Positions 18,201 to 25,659 of a stretch of DNA of 64,000 nucleotides are shown here, one piece after another. Below the pieces are notes generated by a model. That model was given only the letters and a program-made list of their open reading frames with translations, had not been told where the DNA came from and did no database searches. The stretch is from Peptoniphilus phoceensis. Lineage in GTDB: Bacteria > Bacillota > Clostridia > Tissierellales > Peptoniphilaceae. A program made the translations under genes and the position numbers. Location of the stretch: the NCBI RefSeq assembly GCF_001517665.2, contig NZ_LN999808.1, positions 186,001 through 250,000 of the forward strand, in the 5' to 3' direction. Within the stretch, counting starts at the first letter, position 1. Every line of letters starts with the position of its first letter.

Positions 18201-18691
18201 GCTTCTTCTGAAACTTCTTCTTCAGTAATTTCTTCAGGAGCTTCTTCTCTTGACATAGCTTGATCAGCAGTTTCTCTTCCTTCTACTGCTTTTTCTTCAA
18301 CTACATCTTCTGAAACTTCTGCCACTTTTTTTTCTTCTACTTCAGCTACTTCTTTTACTGGAGTTTCTGTTTTTTCTGCCACTTCAGTTACTTCCCTTGA
18401 TGAAGTTTCAGAAGCTATTTCTTTTGCTGGGCTTTCTACTTTTGAACTTTCAACTGCTTCTGTATCGGAGGCTTTCGAAGTTTCGCTAACTTCTCTAGTT
18501 TCTGATATTTGTGTGCTTTCTGACACTTCGCCATCAGCTACTTGTGCGCTTACTACTGTAGGTGACAAGAATATGCAGTATCCTAGTACGCAAGATACTA
18601 ATCCAACAGATAGTTTTCTTGTTCCGTATCTAGGTTTTCTGCTAGCAGATTTTTCCTTTTTCTTTTCAATAAATTCTTTTAATTTTTCCAA
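15242..18691 (-). CDS. YSIRK-type, LPXTG-like cell-wall adhesin with SdrD-B-like domain and repeats
   Basis: Large surface protein anchored to peptidoglycan by sortase. A YSIRK-like signal (KPRYGTRKLSVGLVSCVLG) opens it. A long Glu/Val-rich low-complexity stretch follows, then an SdrG-like adhesive region of Ig-fold type (LSGTADIDQVTDNNYNHTIY). Next come one SdrD-B-like domain (YSLGDKVWIDVDEDGSQGD), three 86-95-aa repeats, a Pro-rich wall-spanning part and a C-terminal sorting signal KAPKTGDAG plus hydrophobic helix and KKRNKKNK tail. The sorting motif has Ala in place of Leu. The frame opens with GTG at 18718, but GGAGGA at 18701-18706 lies inside it and points to TTG at 18691. This gives 1149 aa. 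The ligand is unknown; binding of host matrix is likely. Confidence 0.9.
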   Translation of the reverse strand: MEKLKEFIEKKKEKSASRKPRYGTRKLSVGLVSCVLGYCIFLSPTVVSAQVADGEVSESTQISETREVSETSKASDTEAVESSKVESPAKEIASETSSREVTEVAEKTETPVKEVAEVEEKKVAEVSEDVVEEKAVEGRETADQAMSREEAPEEITEEEVSEEAVENKETEVEETEEAKIEEREEVDPLKEELQLNEEEDPEALAAGEIEEDAITNVEITIGGAKNGDKTEIVNPTALPDRIKEGTTDINLEAQVDFDIPEGTKQGETFDFVVSDNVNLHGVLESETKGQPVVFDGEEIATAEKLTDGRNGYKYTFNEKVDGLKDIRVRIIYPLFIDPDAVPMGTKEYVIGEDGKYVLDDEGNPVLKADNKETVSVTVAGKTASKDYTVEYENGVFEEKRTGPTLSGTADIDQVTDNNYNHTIYVNPTADQLLNGSHVTVQNEKGYNTVTFDDEVKNSVKVYKVKDPNKLPLSFGNDFNDGNYEDVTDKAEVKLEKDANNADLNKLVVNVKQGNTNESMPFDDKNFDSSSYVITYTGKRTPNKAFKTNTIFTADWRKANGNVEDLSHIDNESWAWTNEIVIDDADAIAIANKTYSLGDKVWIDVDEDGSQGDSEEGLEGVKVILKGINMSDKETTTDANGNYKFEDLKNGEYTVEFEIPSGYAPTTANKDGVTDEKNSDASKDATNNKIATATGTIQGKDNMNVDFGVVVSQEGSFQEHHIYITKDQDGVETGRTTDDGEVKEGKKEETYTTGKIEKDGFEFVRTEDAKNEPTFDAQGEEATGNFKPGVKQEITYVYEKTVNDPQKEKGSFQEHHIYITKDQDGVETGRTTDDGELKEGKKEETYTTGKIEKDGFEFVRTEDAKNEPTFDAQGEEATGNFKPGVKQEITYVYEKTVNDPQKEKGSFQEHHIYITKDQDGKETGRKEEDGKLQEGKKEETYKTGKVEKDGFEFVRTETPVNEPTFDENGAEKTGNYKPGVKQEITYVYEKTETPWTPLEPSTPVNPSEPSKPEEPKDTTPLVPLTPAEEVEFERTTHHDHKTPGTPVVTELPSTPVVETEKPVEEKTEETKEVENKEENVEEVKDLESEDEIVESTAKEKDKNLAPVSTNDDTKAPKTGDAGILSSAGLASLAASGLAYLELKKRNKKNK
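15725..16552 (-). repeat. Three tandem repeats of about 285 bp in the adhesin gene
   Basis: Units start at 16552, 16267 and 15982 (minus strand), each beginning GSFQEHHIYITKDQDG. The first two units (95 aa, ending VNDPQKEK) differ by almost nothing at DNA level; the third (86 aa) is more diverged and leads into the Pro-rich region. Near-identity suggests recent duplication or gene conversion and probable copy-number variation between strains. Confidence 0.93.
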
Positions 18692-19021
18692 AATTTTTCT
18701 TCCTCCATTAATATACACCTATTATATAATCACAAAGAGCATAAGTACTGTCCTAGAAACAACTAGTAGATTGCCCAGCCCTTTTGTCTTTCTAAAGTAT
18801 ACCCTTAGGCTAGCAATTATAACAAAAATCATAAGAAAAATACAATATTTTTTTTGTATTTTTTTGAATTCTATCAAGATTTTTTCAAGTTCTATGGGTA
18901 AAATTTTGCATAGTAATACAATATTTTATCTTATGTATTTCTCTTAATGGAGCCTTTTAAGAAGATTTTTTTATTGTATAAAAAAACTGCTGGCATAAAC
19001 CAACAGTTAATTTATCTTATA
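18692..19021. other. Upstream region of the adhesin gene
   Basis: About 330 nt without a gene. A TATAAT on the minus strand (18721-18726) is a possible -10 for the adhesin, with no good -35 match. The right end holds the rpsR terminator. I see no other supported structure. Confidence 0.5.
18978..19006 (-). terminator. Terminator of the rpsF-ssb-rpsR operon
   Basis: Minus strand: CTGTTGG / CCAGCAG stem with loop TTTATG followed by seven T. Confidence 0.85.
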
Positions 19022-19246
19022 TTAGTCAGCGCTATATGGAAGAAGTGCAATTTGTCTTGCTCTCTTAATAGCTACTGTCATTTCTCTTTGATGTTTTGCA
19101 TTTAAGCCAGTGATTCTTCTTGGAAGAATTTTACCACGGTCAGAAATGTAATTTCTTAGTGTTTCAACATCTTTATAGTCAATTTTTTTAGTCTTATCTT
19201 TTTCAAAAGGATCTACTTTTTTCCTTCTGCCAAATCTTCTTTGCAT
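19022..19246 (-). CDS. rpsR: 30S ribosomal protein S18
   Basis: Small-subunit protein that binds with S6 to the platform of the 30S subunit. The 74-aa sequence has the basic N-terminus QRRFGRRKK, the core [20 protein letters not shown] and the family signature [20 protein letters not shown]. Length is normal. It is the last gene of rpsF-ssb-rpsR, 11 nt after ssb, and a terminator follows. Confidence 0.98.
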   Translation of the reverse strand: MQRRFGRRKKVDPFEKDKTKKIDYKDVETLRNYISDRGKILPRRITGLNAKHQREMTVAIKRARQIALLPYSAD

Positions 19247-19257
19247 TTTTACCCTCC

Positions 19258-19803
19258 TTAAAATGGTATATCGTCATTATCAACAGGGAAAAATCCATCG
19301 TCATCGTTATCGTTATTGTTCTTAGAAAAATCATTTTCGTAAGCAGAATTTACAGGTCCTTGGTTGTTAAAACCTGATTGATTGAATCCACCTTGGTTTT
19401 GGAAATTATTTTGATTATTAAATCCGCCTTGGTTTTGGTTAAAGCCGCCTTGTGCTTGTCCTCCTCCTTGGCTAGATCCAATAAAAGTCATATTATTTAC
19501 TACAACATCTGTTGTGTAAATAGTTCTTCCATCTTTTTCATAAGATCCTGTTTGGATTCTACCTTCGATTCCGATTTGGCTGCCTTTTTTGTGATAGTTA
19601 GCTATAAGCTCAGCTACTGCTCCAAAAGCTGTGCAAGATATAAAATCAGCTGTTGGCTGACCTGCTGCTTCAGCTTCTTGTCTTTTTTGCTTGCTTAGTC
19701 TTCTATCTACGGCAACAGTGAAACGACACATTGCTGTGCCTGTTTGTGCATAACGAAGTTCTGGATCTCTCGCTAATCTTCCGATTAAACTTACACTATT
19801 CAT
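19258..19803 (-). CDS. ssb: Single-stranded DNA-binding protein
   Basis: Coats single-stranded DNA during replication, repair and recombination. The OB fold covers residues 1 to about 105, starting [21 protein letters not shown] Gly/Gln/Asn-rich linker (about 112-160) has FNQNQGG-type repeats. The acidic C-terminal tip ends DNDDIPF, which recruits partner proteins. Length 181 aa is typical. It lies between rpsF (9 nt gap) and rpsR, the usual Firmicutes order. Confidence 0.98.
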   Translation of the reverse strand: MNSVSLIGRLARDPELRYAQTGTAMCRFTVAVDRRLSKQKRQEAEAAGQPTADFISCTAFGAVAELIANYHKKGSQIGIEGRIQTGSYEKDGRTIYTTDVVVNNMTFIGSSQGGGQAQGGFNQNQGGFNNQNNFQNQGGFNQSGFNNQGPVNSAYENDFSKNNNDNDDDGFFPVDNDDIPF

Positions 19804-19812
19804 AAAAACTCC

Positions 19813-20097
19813 TTAGTCTTCAACTTTGATAATCATTTGTCTCATTACTGGGTCCATGATCTTTGCTATTCTGTTGATTTCTGCTATATCTTCTGCTTTT
19901 GTTTCAAATTCTACGAAAATATAGTAAGCTTCATTCTTGTAGTCGATTTCGTAAGCTAGTTTTTTCATACCCCATTCATCAACATTATTGATTTTACCGT
20001 CTTTTTCGATTACCTTTTTAAGTCTTTCGAAAGAAGCATTTCTTTTTTCTTCTTCCACTTCTGGGTAAAACATAATCACCGCTTCGTATTTATTCAT
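19813..20097 (-). CDS. rpsF: 30S ribosomal protein S6
   Basis: Platform protein of the 30S subunit that forms a heterodimer with S18. The 94-aa sequence begins MNKYEAVIMFYPEVEEE and contains the family stretch NVDEWGMKKLAYEI (about 39-52) and MDPVMRQMIIKVED at the end. First gene of the operon. The strong AAGGAGG box (20105-20111) can pair with an upstream leader strand, described separately, which suggests feedback control. Confidence 0.98.
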   Translation of the reverse strand: MNKYEAVIMFYPEVEEEKRNASFERLKKVIEKDGKINNVDEWGMKKLAYEIDYKNEAYYIFVEFETKAEDIAEINRIAKIMDPVMRQMIIKVED

Positions 20098-20104
20098 ACT
20101 TTCA

Positions 20105-20145
20105 CCTCCTTATGGTCTTCGGCATAGCATTTAAGCTATGCAAGG
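20105..20145 (-). promoter_or_regulatory. Putative S6:S18 autoregulatory leader of rpsF
   Basis: On the minus strand GCATAGC and GCTATGC form a 7-bp hairpin (20122-20141, loop TTAAAT). Just outside, CCTT (20142-20145) can pair with AAGG (20108-20111), which is part of the Shine-Dalgarno AAGGAGG. The side opposite this pairing is the bulge CGAAGACCAT. An rpsF leader bound by the S6:S18 complex is known in many bacteria; that this is its equivalent is inference from position and architecture. Confidence 0.5.
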
Positions 20146-20214
20146 ATTTCAATCTTTGATATTATATATTAAAGAAAAGACTTAGTCAAGATTTTTTAAA
20201 AAAATGAGGTGTTT

Positions 20215-20688
20215 ATGCAAGTTAAAAAAATTAAGGTTAATGAAAAAAAGACTATTGCCCTAGTTGCCCACGATCACAAGAAAAAGGAACTCTTGTCTTG
20301 GGTAAAAAGACATGAAGATGAGCTAAAAGGACACAATTTTATTGGCACAGGGACTACTGCAGCTCTAATTTCAGCGGAAACTTCTCTTGATGTCAAAAGA
20401 CTTGTTTCTGGTCCTCTAGGTGGCGACCAGCAACTTGGTGCAAAAATTTCTGATTCACAAATTGATATTTTAATTTTCTTTTGGGATCCTCTTGAGGCAC
20501 AACCTCACGACCCTGATGTCAAGGCACTTCTTAGGATTTCAACTCTATATAATATTGCCCTTGCTACATCTTCTACTACTGCTGATTATATTTTATCTTC
20601 ACCAATGTTTTCAGGAGAATATGATGTGGAAATTTTGGACAATGATTATTCTGTGGAAGATAGAATTTCAAAAAATGATTTTGATTAA
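20215..20688 (+). CDS. mgsA: Methylglyoxal synthase
   Basis: Converts dihydroxyacetone phosphate to methylglyoxal and phosphate, bypassing lower glycolysis. Motifs of the family are all present: TIALVAHDHKK, GTGTTAAL, SGPLGGDQQLGAKI (phosphate binding), and FFWDPLEAQPHDPDVKALLR with the catalytic aspartates and histidine. ATG at 20215 is preferred over GTG two codons earlier; GAGGTG lies immediately upstream. The protein is 157 aa, slightly longer than the 130-150 aa common form. Confidence 0.94.
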   Translation: MQVKKIKVNEKKTIALVAHDHKKKELLSWVKRHEDELKGHNFIGTGTTAALISAETSLDVKRLVSGPLGGDQQLGAKISDSQIDILIFFWDPLEAQPHDPDVKALLRISTLYNIALATSSTTADYILSSPMFSGEYDVEILDNDYSVEDRISKNDFD

Positions 20689-20779
20689 TTTTTAAAATTT
20701 TTTATTTAAGCTAATAGATATTTTTTATTTTCATATAATTTTCATATATGGAGAATAGTTTTAATATTTAGGAGGAAAT

Positions 20780-21202
20780 ATGGATTACAAAAGATTTGAT
20801 GACAAAATAGTTGCAAGAATTGACAGGACTGAAGAAGTTCACGAAAAGTTAAAGGAAATAGCCCTAAAGGAAAATATTAAACTGGCAAGTGTCTATGGAC
20901 TTGGTGCAACTGATGACTTCACTATTGGCATCTTTAGTGTTTCAAAAAAAGACTACAAGGAAAGAAATTTTAAGGGAGAATTTGAAATTCTTTCTATTAT
21001 AGGTAGCATTTCAACTCTCGATGGCGAATACTATCCTCATATTCACATTTCTGCATCTAATGGCGATGGCAATGTCTTTGGCGGTCACATGAAAAGTGCA
21101 AAGATAAGCGTAACTTGTGAACTTACAATAAATATTATAGATGGCATAGTTGACAGACAAAAAGATCCTAAAACTGGCATAAATATTTACAAGTTTGATT
21201 AA
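20780..21202 (+). CDS. PPC/DUF296 domain protein
   Basis: A 140-aa protein that is a single PPC (plants and prokaryotes conserved, DUF296) domain. The metal-binding histidine region PHIHISASNGDGNVFGGHM (about residues 94-112) and the ASVYGLGATDDFTIG segment (about 36-50) are diagnostic. In bacteria the domain forms trimers with a metal site; some members are described as DNA-binding, but no independent DNA-binding motif is seen here. GGAGG precedes the ATG. It stands between mgsA and a metalloprotease without visible shared regulation. Confidence 0.88.
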   Translation: MDYKRFDDKIVARIDRTEEVHEKLKEIALKENIKLASVYGLGATDDFTIGIFSVSKKDYKERNFKGEFEILSIIGSISTLDGEYYPHIHISASNGDGNVFGGHMKSAKISVTCELTINIIDGIVDRQKDPKTGINIYKFD

Positions 21203-21222
21203 TTCTTATAGGGACACAATTA

Positions 21223-22260
21223 ATGAATTTTACTAAAAAAAAAGTTTTTTTGACTATATTATTATTGTTACTTGCCCTTCCTCTTATTTCTAATAGGCTT
21301 TTTAAAACAAATTATGAGGATTTAGATTCTGATACTAAAGAATTATTGGAAGAGTATGAAAAGTTTTACGACAAAAAAGTTGAACTTTGGAAAAATTACA
21401 AGCTAGATGAAAAAACTATTGCCATGATAAATAAAAATTTTCTTGGAGATTTTTACTTGATAAATCCCAGTGAAGAAATAAAAAGTTTATCTGCAAAAGA
21501 AATTAAAATGCCACAAAATTTTAAGATACAAGTTTATAGGCTTTCAAAAAATTATCCCAAGAGATTTAATTTTATAATGGGAAATTTTAACACTAAGGAT
21601 AAAAATTATTCAATTTTGGGGCAAAAAAATATTTTTTATTTAAAGACAAATGAAGAATCTCTCGCAGAAAAATACAGTTCTAAGAGATTTCTTCCTCTTC
21701 TAGCTCACGAAGCTTTCCATTATTATGTCCAAGAAGACTGGGATGATTTAACTTTTCGAGGTCTTTCTTATTCTGATGATGAACTTAATTTATTAGACAA
21801 AGAATACAAATTGTTAGATAAAATAAAAGATGAAGTTGAAAAAGAAAATTCAGATAAAATTTTGCTAGATTCATATTTAAAAGATTACCTTAAAATCATG
21901 GATGAGCGCATAAAATTTACTGACAGCGAGAAATTAAAATCAGAGCTTGTGGAAGAAACTATTGAGGGAACAGCCCAATATGTTGAGATAAAAGCAGCAA
22001 AATCAATAGATTATGATCTTGGAATTTTATACTTTGACAATACAAAAGACGTGAATTTCTCTGACATTCTTCCTACTCTAAAAAAGGGACAAATTGATCA
22101 ATCTCTTATTGGCTCACACCTTGTTTATGCCTCAGGTGCTCTTCTTTGTTTTGCAATGGATAAATTGGATTTCCCAAATTGGCAAGATCTTTTAACTGAA
22201 AAAAATAAAAAAGAAAGTTATACCCTACACGATTTAATATCTGATTATTATAAAAAATAA
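21223..22260 (+). CDS. Membrane-anchored HExxH metalloprotease-like protein
   Basis: A 345-aa protein with an N-terminal membrane anchor (about residues 8-24, no lipobox) and an extracellular domain. The zinc-binding motif HEAFH is at residues 162-166, and EETIEGTAQYVE (about 244-255) gives a plausible third zinc ligand in the gluzincin manner. I cannot assign a named peptidase family. The gene follows the PPC gene by 20 nt and ends in a strong terminator. Its substrate is unknown; turnover of surface or environmental protein is plausible. Confidence 0.7.
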   Translation: MNFTKKKVFLTILLLLLALPLISNRLFKTNYEDLDSDTKELLEEYEKFYDKKVELWKNYKLDEKTIAMINKNFLGDFYLINPSEEIKSLSAKEIKMPQNFKIQVYRLSKNYPKRFNFIMGNFNTKDKNYSILGQKNIFYLKTNEESLAEKYSSKRFLPLLAHEAFHYYVQEDWDDLTFRGLSYSDDELNLLDKEYKLLDKIKDEVEKENSDKILLDSYLKDYLKIMDERIKFTDSEKLKSELVEETIEGTAQYVEIKAAKSIDYDLGILYFDNTKDVNFSDILPTLKKGQIDQSLIGSHLVYASGALLCFAMDKLDFPNWQDLLTEKNKKESYTLHDLISDYYKK

Positions 22261-22266
22261 TTTTAT

Positions 22267-22309
22267 ATATCCTTAGCAAGTCTAATTTTAAACTGCTGAG
22301 GATATTTTT
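22267..22309 (+). terminator. Terminator of the metalloprotease gene
   Basis: 12-bp stem ATATCCTTAGCA / TGCTGAGGATAT (one wobble), 15-nt loop, short T run. Confidence 0.75.
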
Positions 22310-22377
22310 ATAATTTTTATAAAAATATTATGTGTGATAAAATTGTAAGCAGAAATTTAATTTTAGGAGAAATGATA

Positions 22378-23577
22378 ATGTTAAATAGATTTTTAAAATA
22401 TATTTCCTTTGAAACAACTAGTGATGAAAGTTCAGAAACTTGTCCTTCAACTAAAAGACAACTAAAACTTGGAAATTATTTAGTGGAGGAGTTAAAATCC
22501 CTTGGCATCGAAGCCGAAATTGATGAAAATGGTTACGTCTATGGAAAAATCCCTGGCAGAGTAAAAGCTAAAAAAACTGTGGGCTTCATTGCTCACATGG
22601 ACACTGCCCCTGACATGACTGGGAAAGATGTAAAAGCAAGAGTTATAGAAAATTATGATGGAAAAGATATAAAGTTAAATGATGAATTTACATCTTCTCT
22701 TGCAGATTTTCCTTTTTTAAAGGATTTAAAAGGGGAAACTATTATTACTACTGACGGAACTACACTCTTAGGTGCAGACGACAAGGCAGGCATTGCTATT
22801 ATAGTTTCTGCAGTGGAAGAGCTTATTAATGATAAAGAGGAAAAGTTTGGCGACATAAGAATTGCCTTTACTCCAGATGAAGAAATTGGAAGAGGTGCAG
22901 ATCTTTTTGATGTAAAAAAATTTGATGCAGACTTTGCTTTTACTGTAGACGGTGGACCTATTGGCGAGCTTGAATATGAAACTTTTAATGCGGCTTCAGC
23001 AAAAATCGAAATCCAAGGCAAAAATGTTCATCCAGGTTCTGCAAAAAATACTATGGTTAATTCTCAACTTATTGCCATGGAATTTAATTCTATGCTTCCA
23101 TTAAATGAAAGACCAGAATACACAGAAGGATATGAAGGTTTTTCCCTTCTTACAAATATTTGTGGAAGTGTTGAATCAACAAAGATGAGCTATATTATTA
23201 GAGACCACTCAAAGGAAAAGTTTTTAAAGAGAAAAGAATTATTTGAAGAAATCGCAGAATTTTTAAATAAAAAATACGACAACAGAATTAAAATCGAAAT
23301 AAAAGACCAATACTACAATATGAGAGAAAAACTAAAAGATCACATGGAAATAATTGATCTTGCCAAGATCGCCTTTGAAAAATCAGATGTCACTCCAAAA
23401 ATTGGACCAATAAGAGGTGGAACAGACGGATCTAAACTTTCTTTTATGGGACTTCCTTGCCCAAATCTTTTCACGGGTGGCTACAATTATCACGGAAGAT
23501 ACGAGCTTGTTAGCCTGGATCAAATGGAAAAATCTAAAGAAGTTGTGAAAAATATTATAAAAATTTTAGCTGAATAA
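22378..23577 (+). CDS. pepT: Peptidase T (tripeptide aminopeptidase)
   Basis: Cytoplasmic zinc aminopeptidase that removes the N-terminal residue from tripeptides, M20B family. Motifs: GFIAHMDTAPDM (metal His and Asp), LLGADDKAGIA (bridging Asp), TPDEEIGRGAD (catalytic and metal Glu), FTVDGG, and a C-terminal YNYHGRYE histidine. ATG at 22378 is chosen because AGGAGA (22365-22370) is seven bases upstream; the reading frame continues upstream without support. Length 399 aa is near the usual 408. Monocistronic with a terminator. Confidence 0.95.
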   Translation: MLNRFLKYISFETTSDESSETCPSTKRQLKLGNYLVEELKSLGIEAEIDENGYVYGKIPGRVKAKKTVGFIAHMDTAPDMTGKDVKARVIENYDGKDIKLNDEFTSSLADFPFLKDLKGETIITTDGTTLLGADDKAGIAIIVSAVEELINDKEEKFGDIRIAFTPDEEIGRGADLFDVKKFDADFAFTVDGGPIGELEYETFNAASAKIEIQGKNVHPGSAKNTMVNSQLIAMEFNSMLPLNERPEYTEGYEGFSLLTNICGSVESTKMSYIIRDHSKEKFLKRKELFEEIAEFLNKKYDNRIKIEIKDQYYNMREKLKDHMEIIDLAKIAFEKSDVTPKIGPIRGGTDGSKLSFMGLPCPNLFTGGYNYHGRYELVSLDQMEKSKEVVKNIIKILAE

Positions 23578-23587
23578 GTTATTTTAA

Positions 23588-23613
23588 AATCATCACTTTT
23601 GTGGTGATTTTTT
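23588..23613 (+). terminator. Terminator of pepT
   Basis: 9-bp stem AATCATCAC / GTGGTGATT (one wobble), loop TTTT, T run. Confidence 0.85.
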
Positions 23614-23677
23614 ATTTTCATATATTTATAGGCTAGAAAAACTTTACAAATTACAATTTTTTATAAAATTCCACAAA

Positions 23678-23714
23678 AAAATAGTGCAAGAAATTTTCTA
23701 TCTCTCACACTATT
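23678..23714 (-). terminator. Probable terminator of the LCP gene
   Basis: Minus strand: AATAGTG / CACTATT outer stem with a 21-nt inner part, then a T run. Confidence 0.6.
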
Positions 23715-23723
23715 TTGCCACTA

Positions 23724-24860
23724 TCAAAAATTATTATTTGAATTAAGAGAATTAGCTTCATTATTTGAATTCTCGTCTGATGAATTTTCCTCTGAAATTG
23801 CTTCTTCTTTTAGCTTTTCTCTTAGCTTCTTATCTCTCATCTTTTGTTCAGCTAGATCTCTTTCTTCTTCAGTCATATTTTTTAATTCTTCTTCTGTATA
23901 ATCTCTTAAATATTCTTCATCTGAAGCATTTTGTCTTAGTCTTTCTAATTCTCTTGCCTCATATCTTGCACTTTCTTTGTCAACATAATAAAGAGGAGAA
24001 CCCTTTTTCATATGTCCGTCTACAGTTTTTATATTAATATTTTCCTTATCGAGAGTTACACCGTAATAGGCAAGATAAGAAAGCTGACCATAATTCATAT
24101 CTGTTTCAACATGTTTATTTGCAATAGAAACTAATCTTGGAAGTTTTAAAAGCATCTTTGGTGATTTCATCTTGTCAAAAATCTTCATAATAAAATCTTG
24201 TTGAGCCTTTATCCTGTCAAGGTCTTGGTTTTTATAATTTTTTCTCATTCTAAGATATTTTACTGAATCTTTTCCATCTAAAAGGTGGAGACCTTCTTCA
24301 AAGTTGATTTCAAGTGGTGGTACAGTTGATGGATCAGTGTATTTGTACTCTGGTGTGTAAACTTCAACACCGCCAATAGCATCAACAAGTTCTTCTACAG
24401 CTTCGTAATTAACTGTGACATAGTGATCAATTTTAACGCCCATAAAATCTTCGACGCTTGAAACTTGAAGATCAATTCCTCCACGAGAATAAGCAGCATT
24501 CATCCTATAATTGTCATATCCCTTTAGCTTGTAATATGTATCTCTTGGGATTGATAAAAGTCTAACTCTGTCAAAGTTTGGATCTATGGACAAAAGCATA
24601 ATTGTATCTGCTCTTTTAGAATTTTCATCAACTTCATAAGTCACATCACTGGAGTCAATTCCTATAAGAAGAATGTTTACAATGTCTTCATCTTCGTTGA
24701 ATATAGAAATTTTTTCTGGTTCTTCTATTGCTTCTTTATTTTCAATTTTATTATCATTTGCTAATTTTTTTCCTCTTGGCATAAATATAAATGTAAGTCC
24801 CAAGGCTCCAAGGAGGAGTACAACAGTAAGGAATACAAATATTCTGTAAATATATTTCAT
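23724..24860 (-). CDS. LytR-CpsA-Psr (LCP) family cell-wall glycopolymer ligase
   Basis: Membrane-bound phosphotransferase that attaches teichoic-acid-like or capsular polymers to peptidoglycan. One N-terminal transmembrane helix (about residues 5-26) precedes the LCP domain (about 55-240). Conserved residues are in LLIGIDS, KRADTIMLLSIDP, LLSIPRDTY, YRMNAAYSRGG and LRMRKNYKNQDLDRIKAQQ. A charged Glu/Lys/Arg-rich tail ends the 378-aa protein. GGAGG precedes the ATG. It is divergent from the YaiI-glutaredoxin gene. The particular polymer attached is unknown. Confidence 0.93.
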   Translation of the reverse strand: MKYIYRIFVFLTVVLLLGALGLTFIFMPRGKKLANDNKIENKEAIEEPEKISIFNEDEDIVNILLIGIDSSDVTYEVDENSKRADTIMLLSIDPNFDRVRLLSIPRDTYYKLKGYDNYRMNAAYSRGGIDLQVSSVEDFMGVKIDHYVTVNYEAVEELVDAIGGVEVYTPEYKYTDPSTVPPLEINFEEGLHLLDGKDSVKYLRMRKNYKNQDLDRIKAQQDFIMKIFDKMKSPKMLLKLPRLVSIANKHVETDMNYGQLSYLAYYGVTLDKENINIKTVDGHMKKGSPLYYVDKESARYEARELERLRQNASDEEYLRDYTEEELKNMTEEERDLAEQKMRDKKLREKLKEEAISEENSSDENSNNEANSLNSNNNF

Positions 24861-24957
24861 ATTAACCTCCTAAAATAAGTCTATATAAAATAAGACAATA
24901 TTTCAATACTTTTATTTATATGATAGTTTAATTTATCTTTTGGGGTAATATATAAGT

Positions 24958-25659
24958 ATGAAAATATTATTAGACGCAGATGGTTCGCCCATAAGAAAGA
25001 TATGTGAAAATCTCTCAAAAAAATACGCTGCAAGGCTAATAATGGTAAAAAATTATAGCCAAGAATTTACTCCATCCTATGGAGAAGTTGTAGATGTAGA
25101 TATATCAAAGGAAGCAGCCGATATTTATATTGCAAATCATGCAAAAAAAGATGACCTTGTGATAACAAATGACAGGGGACTTTCCTCTCTTGGCCTTTCA
25201 AAGGGAGCAAGAGTTTTGGATTTTCAAGGAGAATTCCTAGACGATGACAATATAATGCAGTTTCTTTCTGTTAGACACTTCAACAAGAAAATGAGAGATA
25301 GGGAAATTTATTTTAATATTTCTAAGAGAGAAAAAAGTGCCGATGAAAATTTTTATAGGGTACTAGATAAATATTTGGAGGGAATAAATATGCTAACACT
25401 TTTTATTTCAAGCCTTTGCCCAGATTGTCCACCAGCAATAGAAGAAATAAAAAAGAGAAAGATAAAATGTGAAATAGTTGATATCACATCATCAATGGCA
25501 AGTCTTAAAAAATTTTTAAGAGAAAGAGATTTTTCAGATGCCTTTGACGAAATCGTGGAAGAAGGTAGTGTTGGAGTACCTTGCCTAATGCGTGACGATA
25601 AATTTTTCTTCTTTGATGGAGATTTAGATGAATTTTTAGGAGGAAAAGATGGAATTTAA
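24958..25659 (+). CDS. Fusion of YaiI/YqxD (DUF188) PIN-like domain and glutaredoxin-like domain
   Basis: A 233-aa two-domain protein. Residues 1 to about 143 are a YaiI/YqxD family domain (MKILLDADGSPIRK, VVDVDISKEAADIYI, DDLVITNDRGLSSLGL), a PIN-like putative nuclease fold. Residues 145-233 are a thioredoxin-fold module with CPDC at 154-157 and a cis-proline in GSVGVPCLM. An internal in-frame ATG at 25390 has GGAGGG (25377-25382) seven bases upstream, so the redox domain can also be made alone. The next gene overlaps by 11 nt. Family members of DUF188 are normally about 150 aa with no such extension known to me. Confidence 0.85.
   Translation: MKILLDADGSPIRKICENLSKKYAARLIMVKNYSQEFTPSYGEVVDVDISKEAADIYIANHAKKDDLVITNDRGLSSLGLSKGARVLDFQGEFLDDDNIMQFLSVRHFNKKMRDREIYFNISKREKSADENFYRVLDKYLEGINMLTLFISSLCPDCPPAIEEIKKRKIKCEIVDITSSMASLKKFLRERDFSDAFDEIVEEGSVGVPCLMRDDKFFFFDGDLDEFLGGKDGI
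25377..25392 (+). promoter_or_regulatory. Internal ribosome binding site and start codon in the YaiI-glutaredoxin gene
   Basis: GGAGGG, 7-nt spacer, ATG in frame with the host gene (codon 145), placed exactly at the domain boundary. Confidence 0.65.

Noticed and set aside
20492-20695. Overlapping 67-aa frame within mgsA
   Set aside because: Out-of-frame shadow of a well-conserved enzyme gene with no own ribosome binding site.
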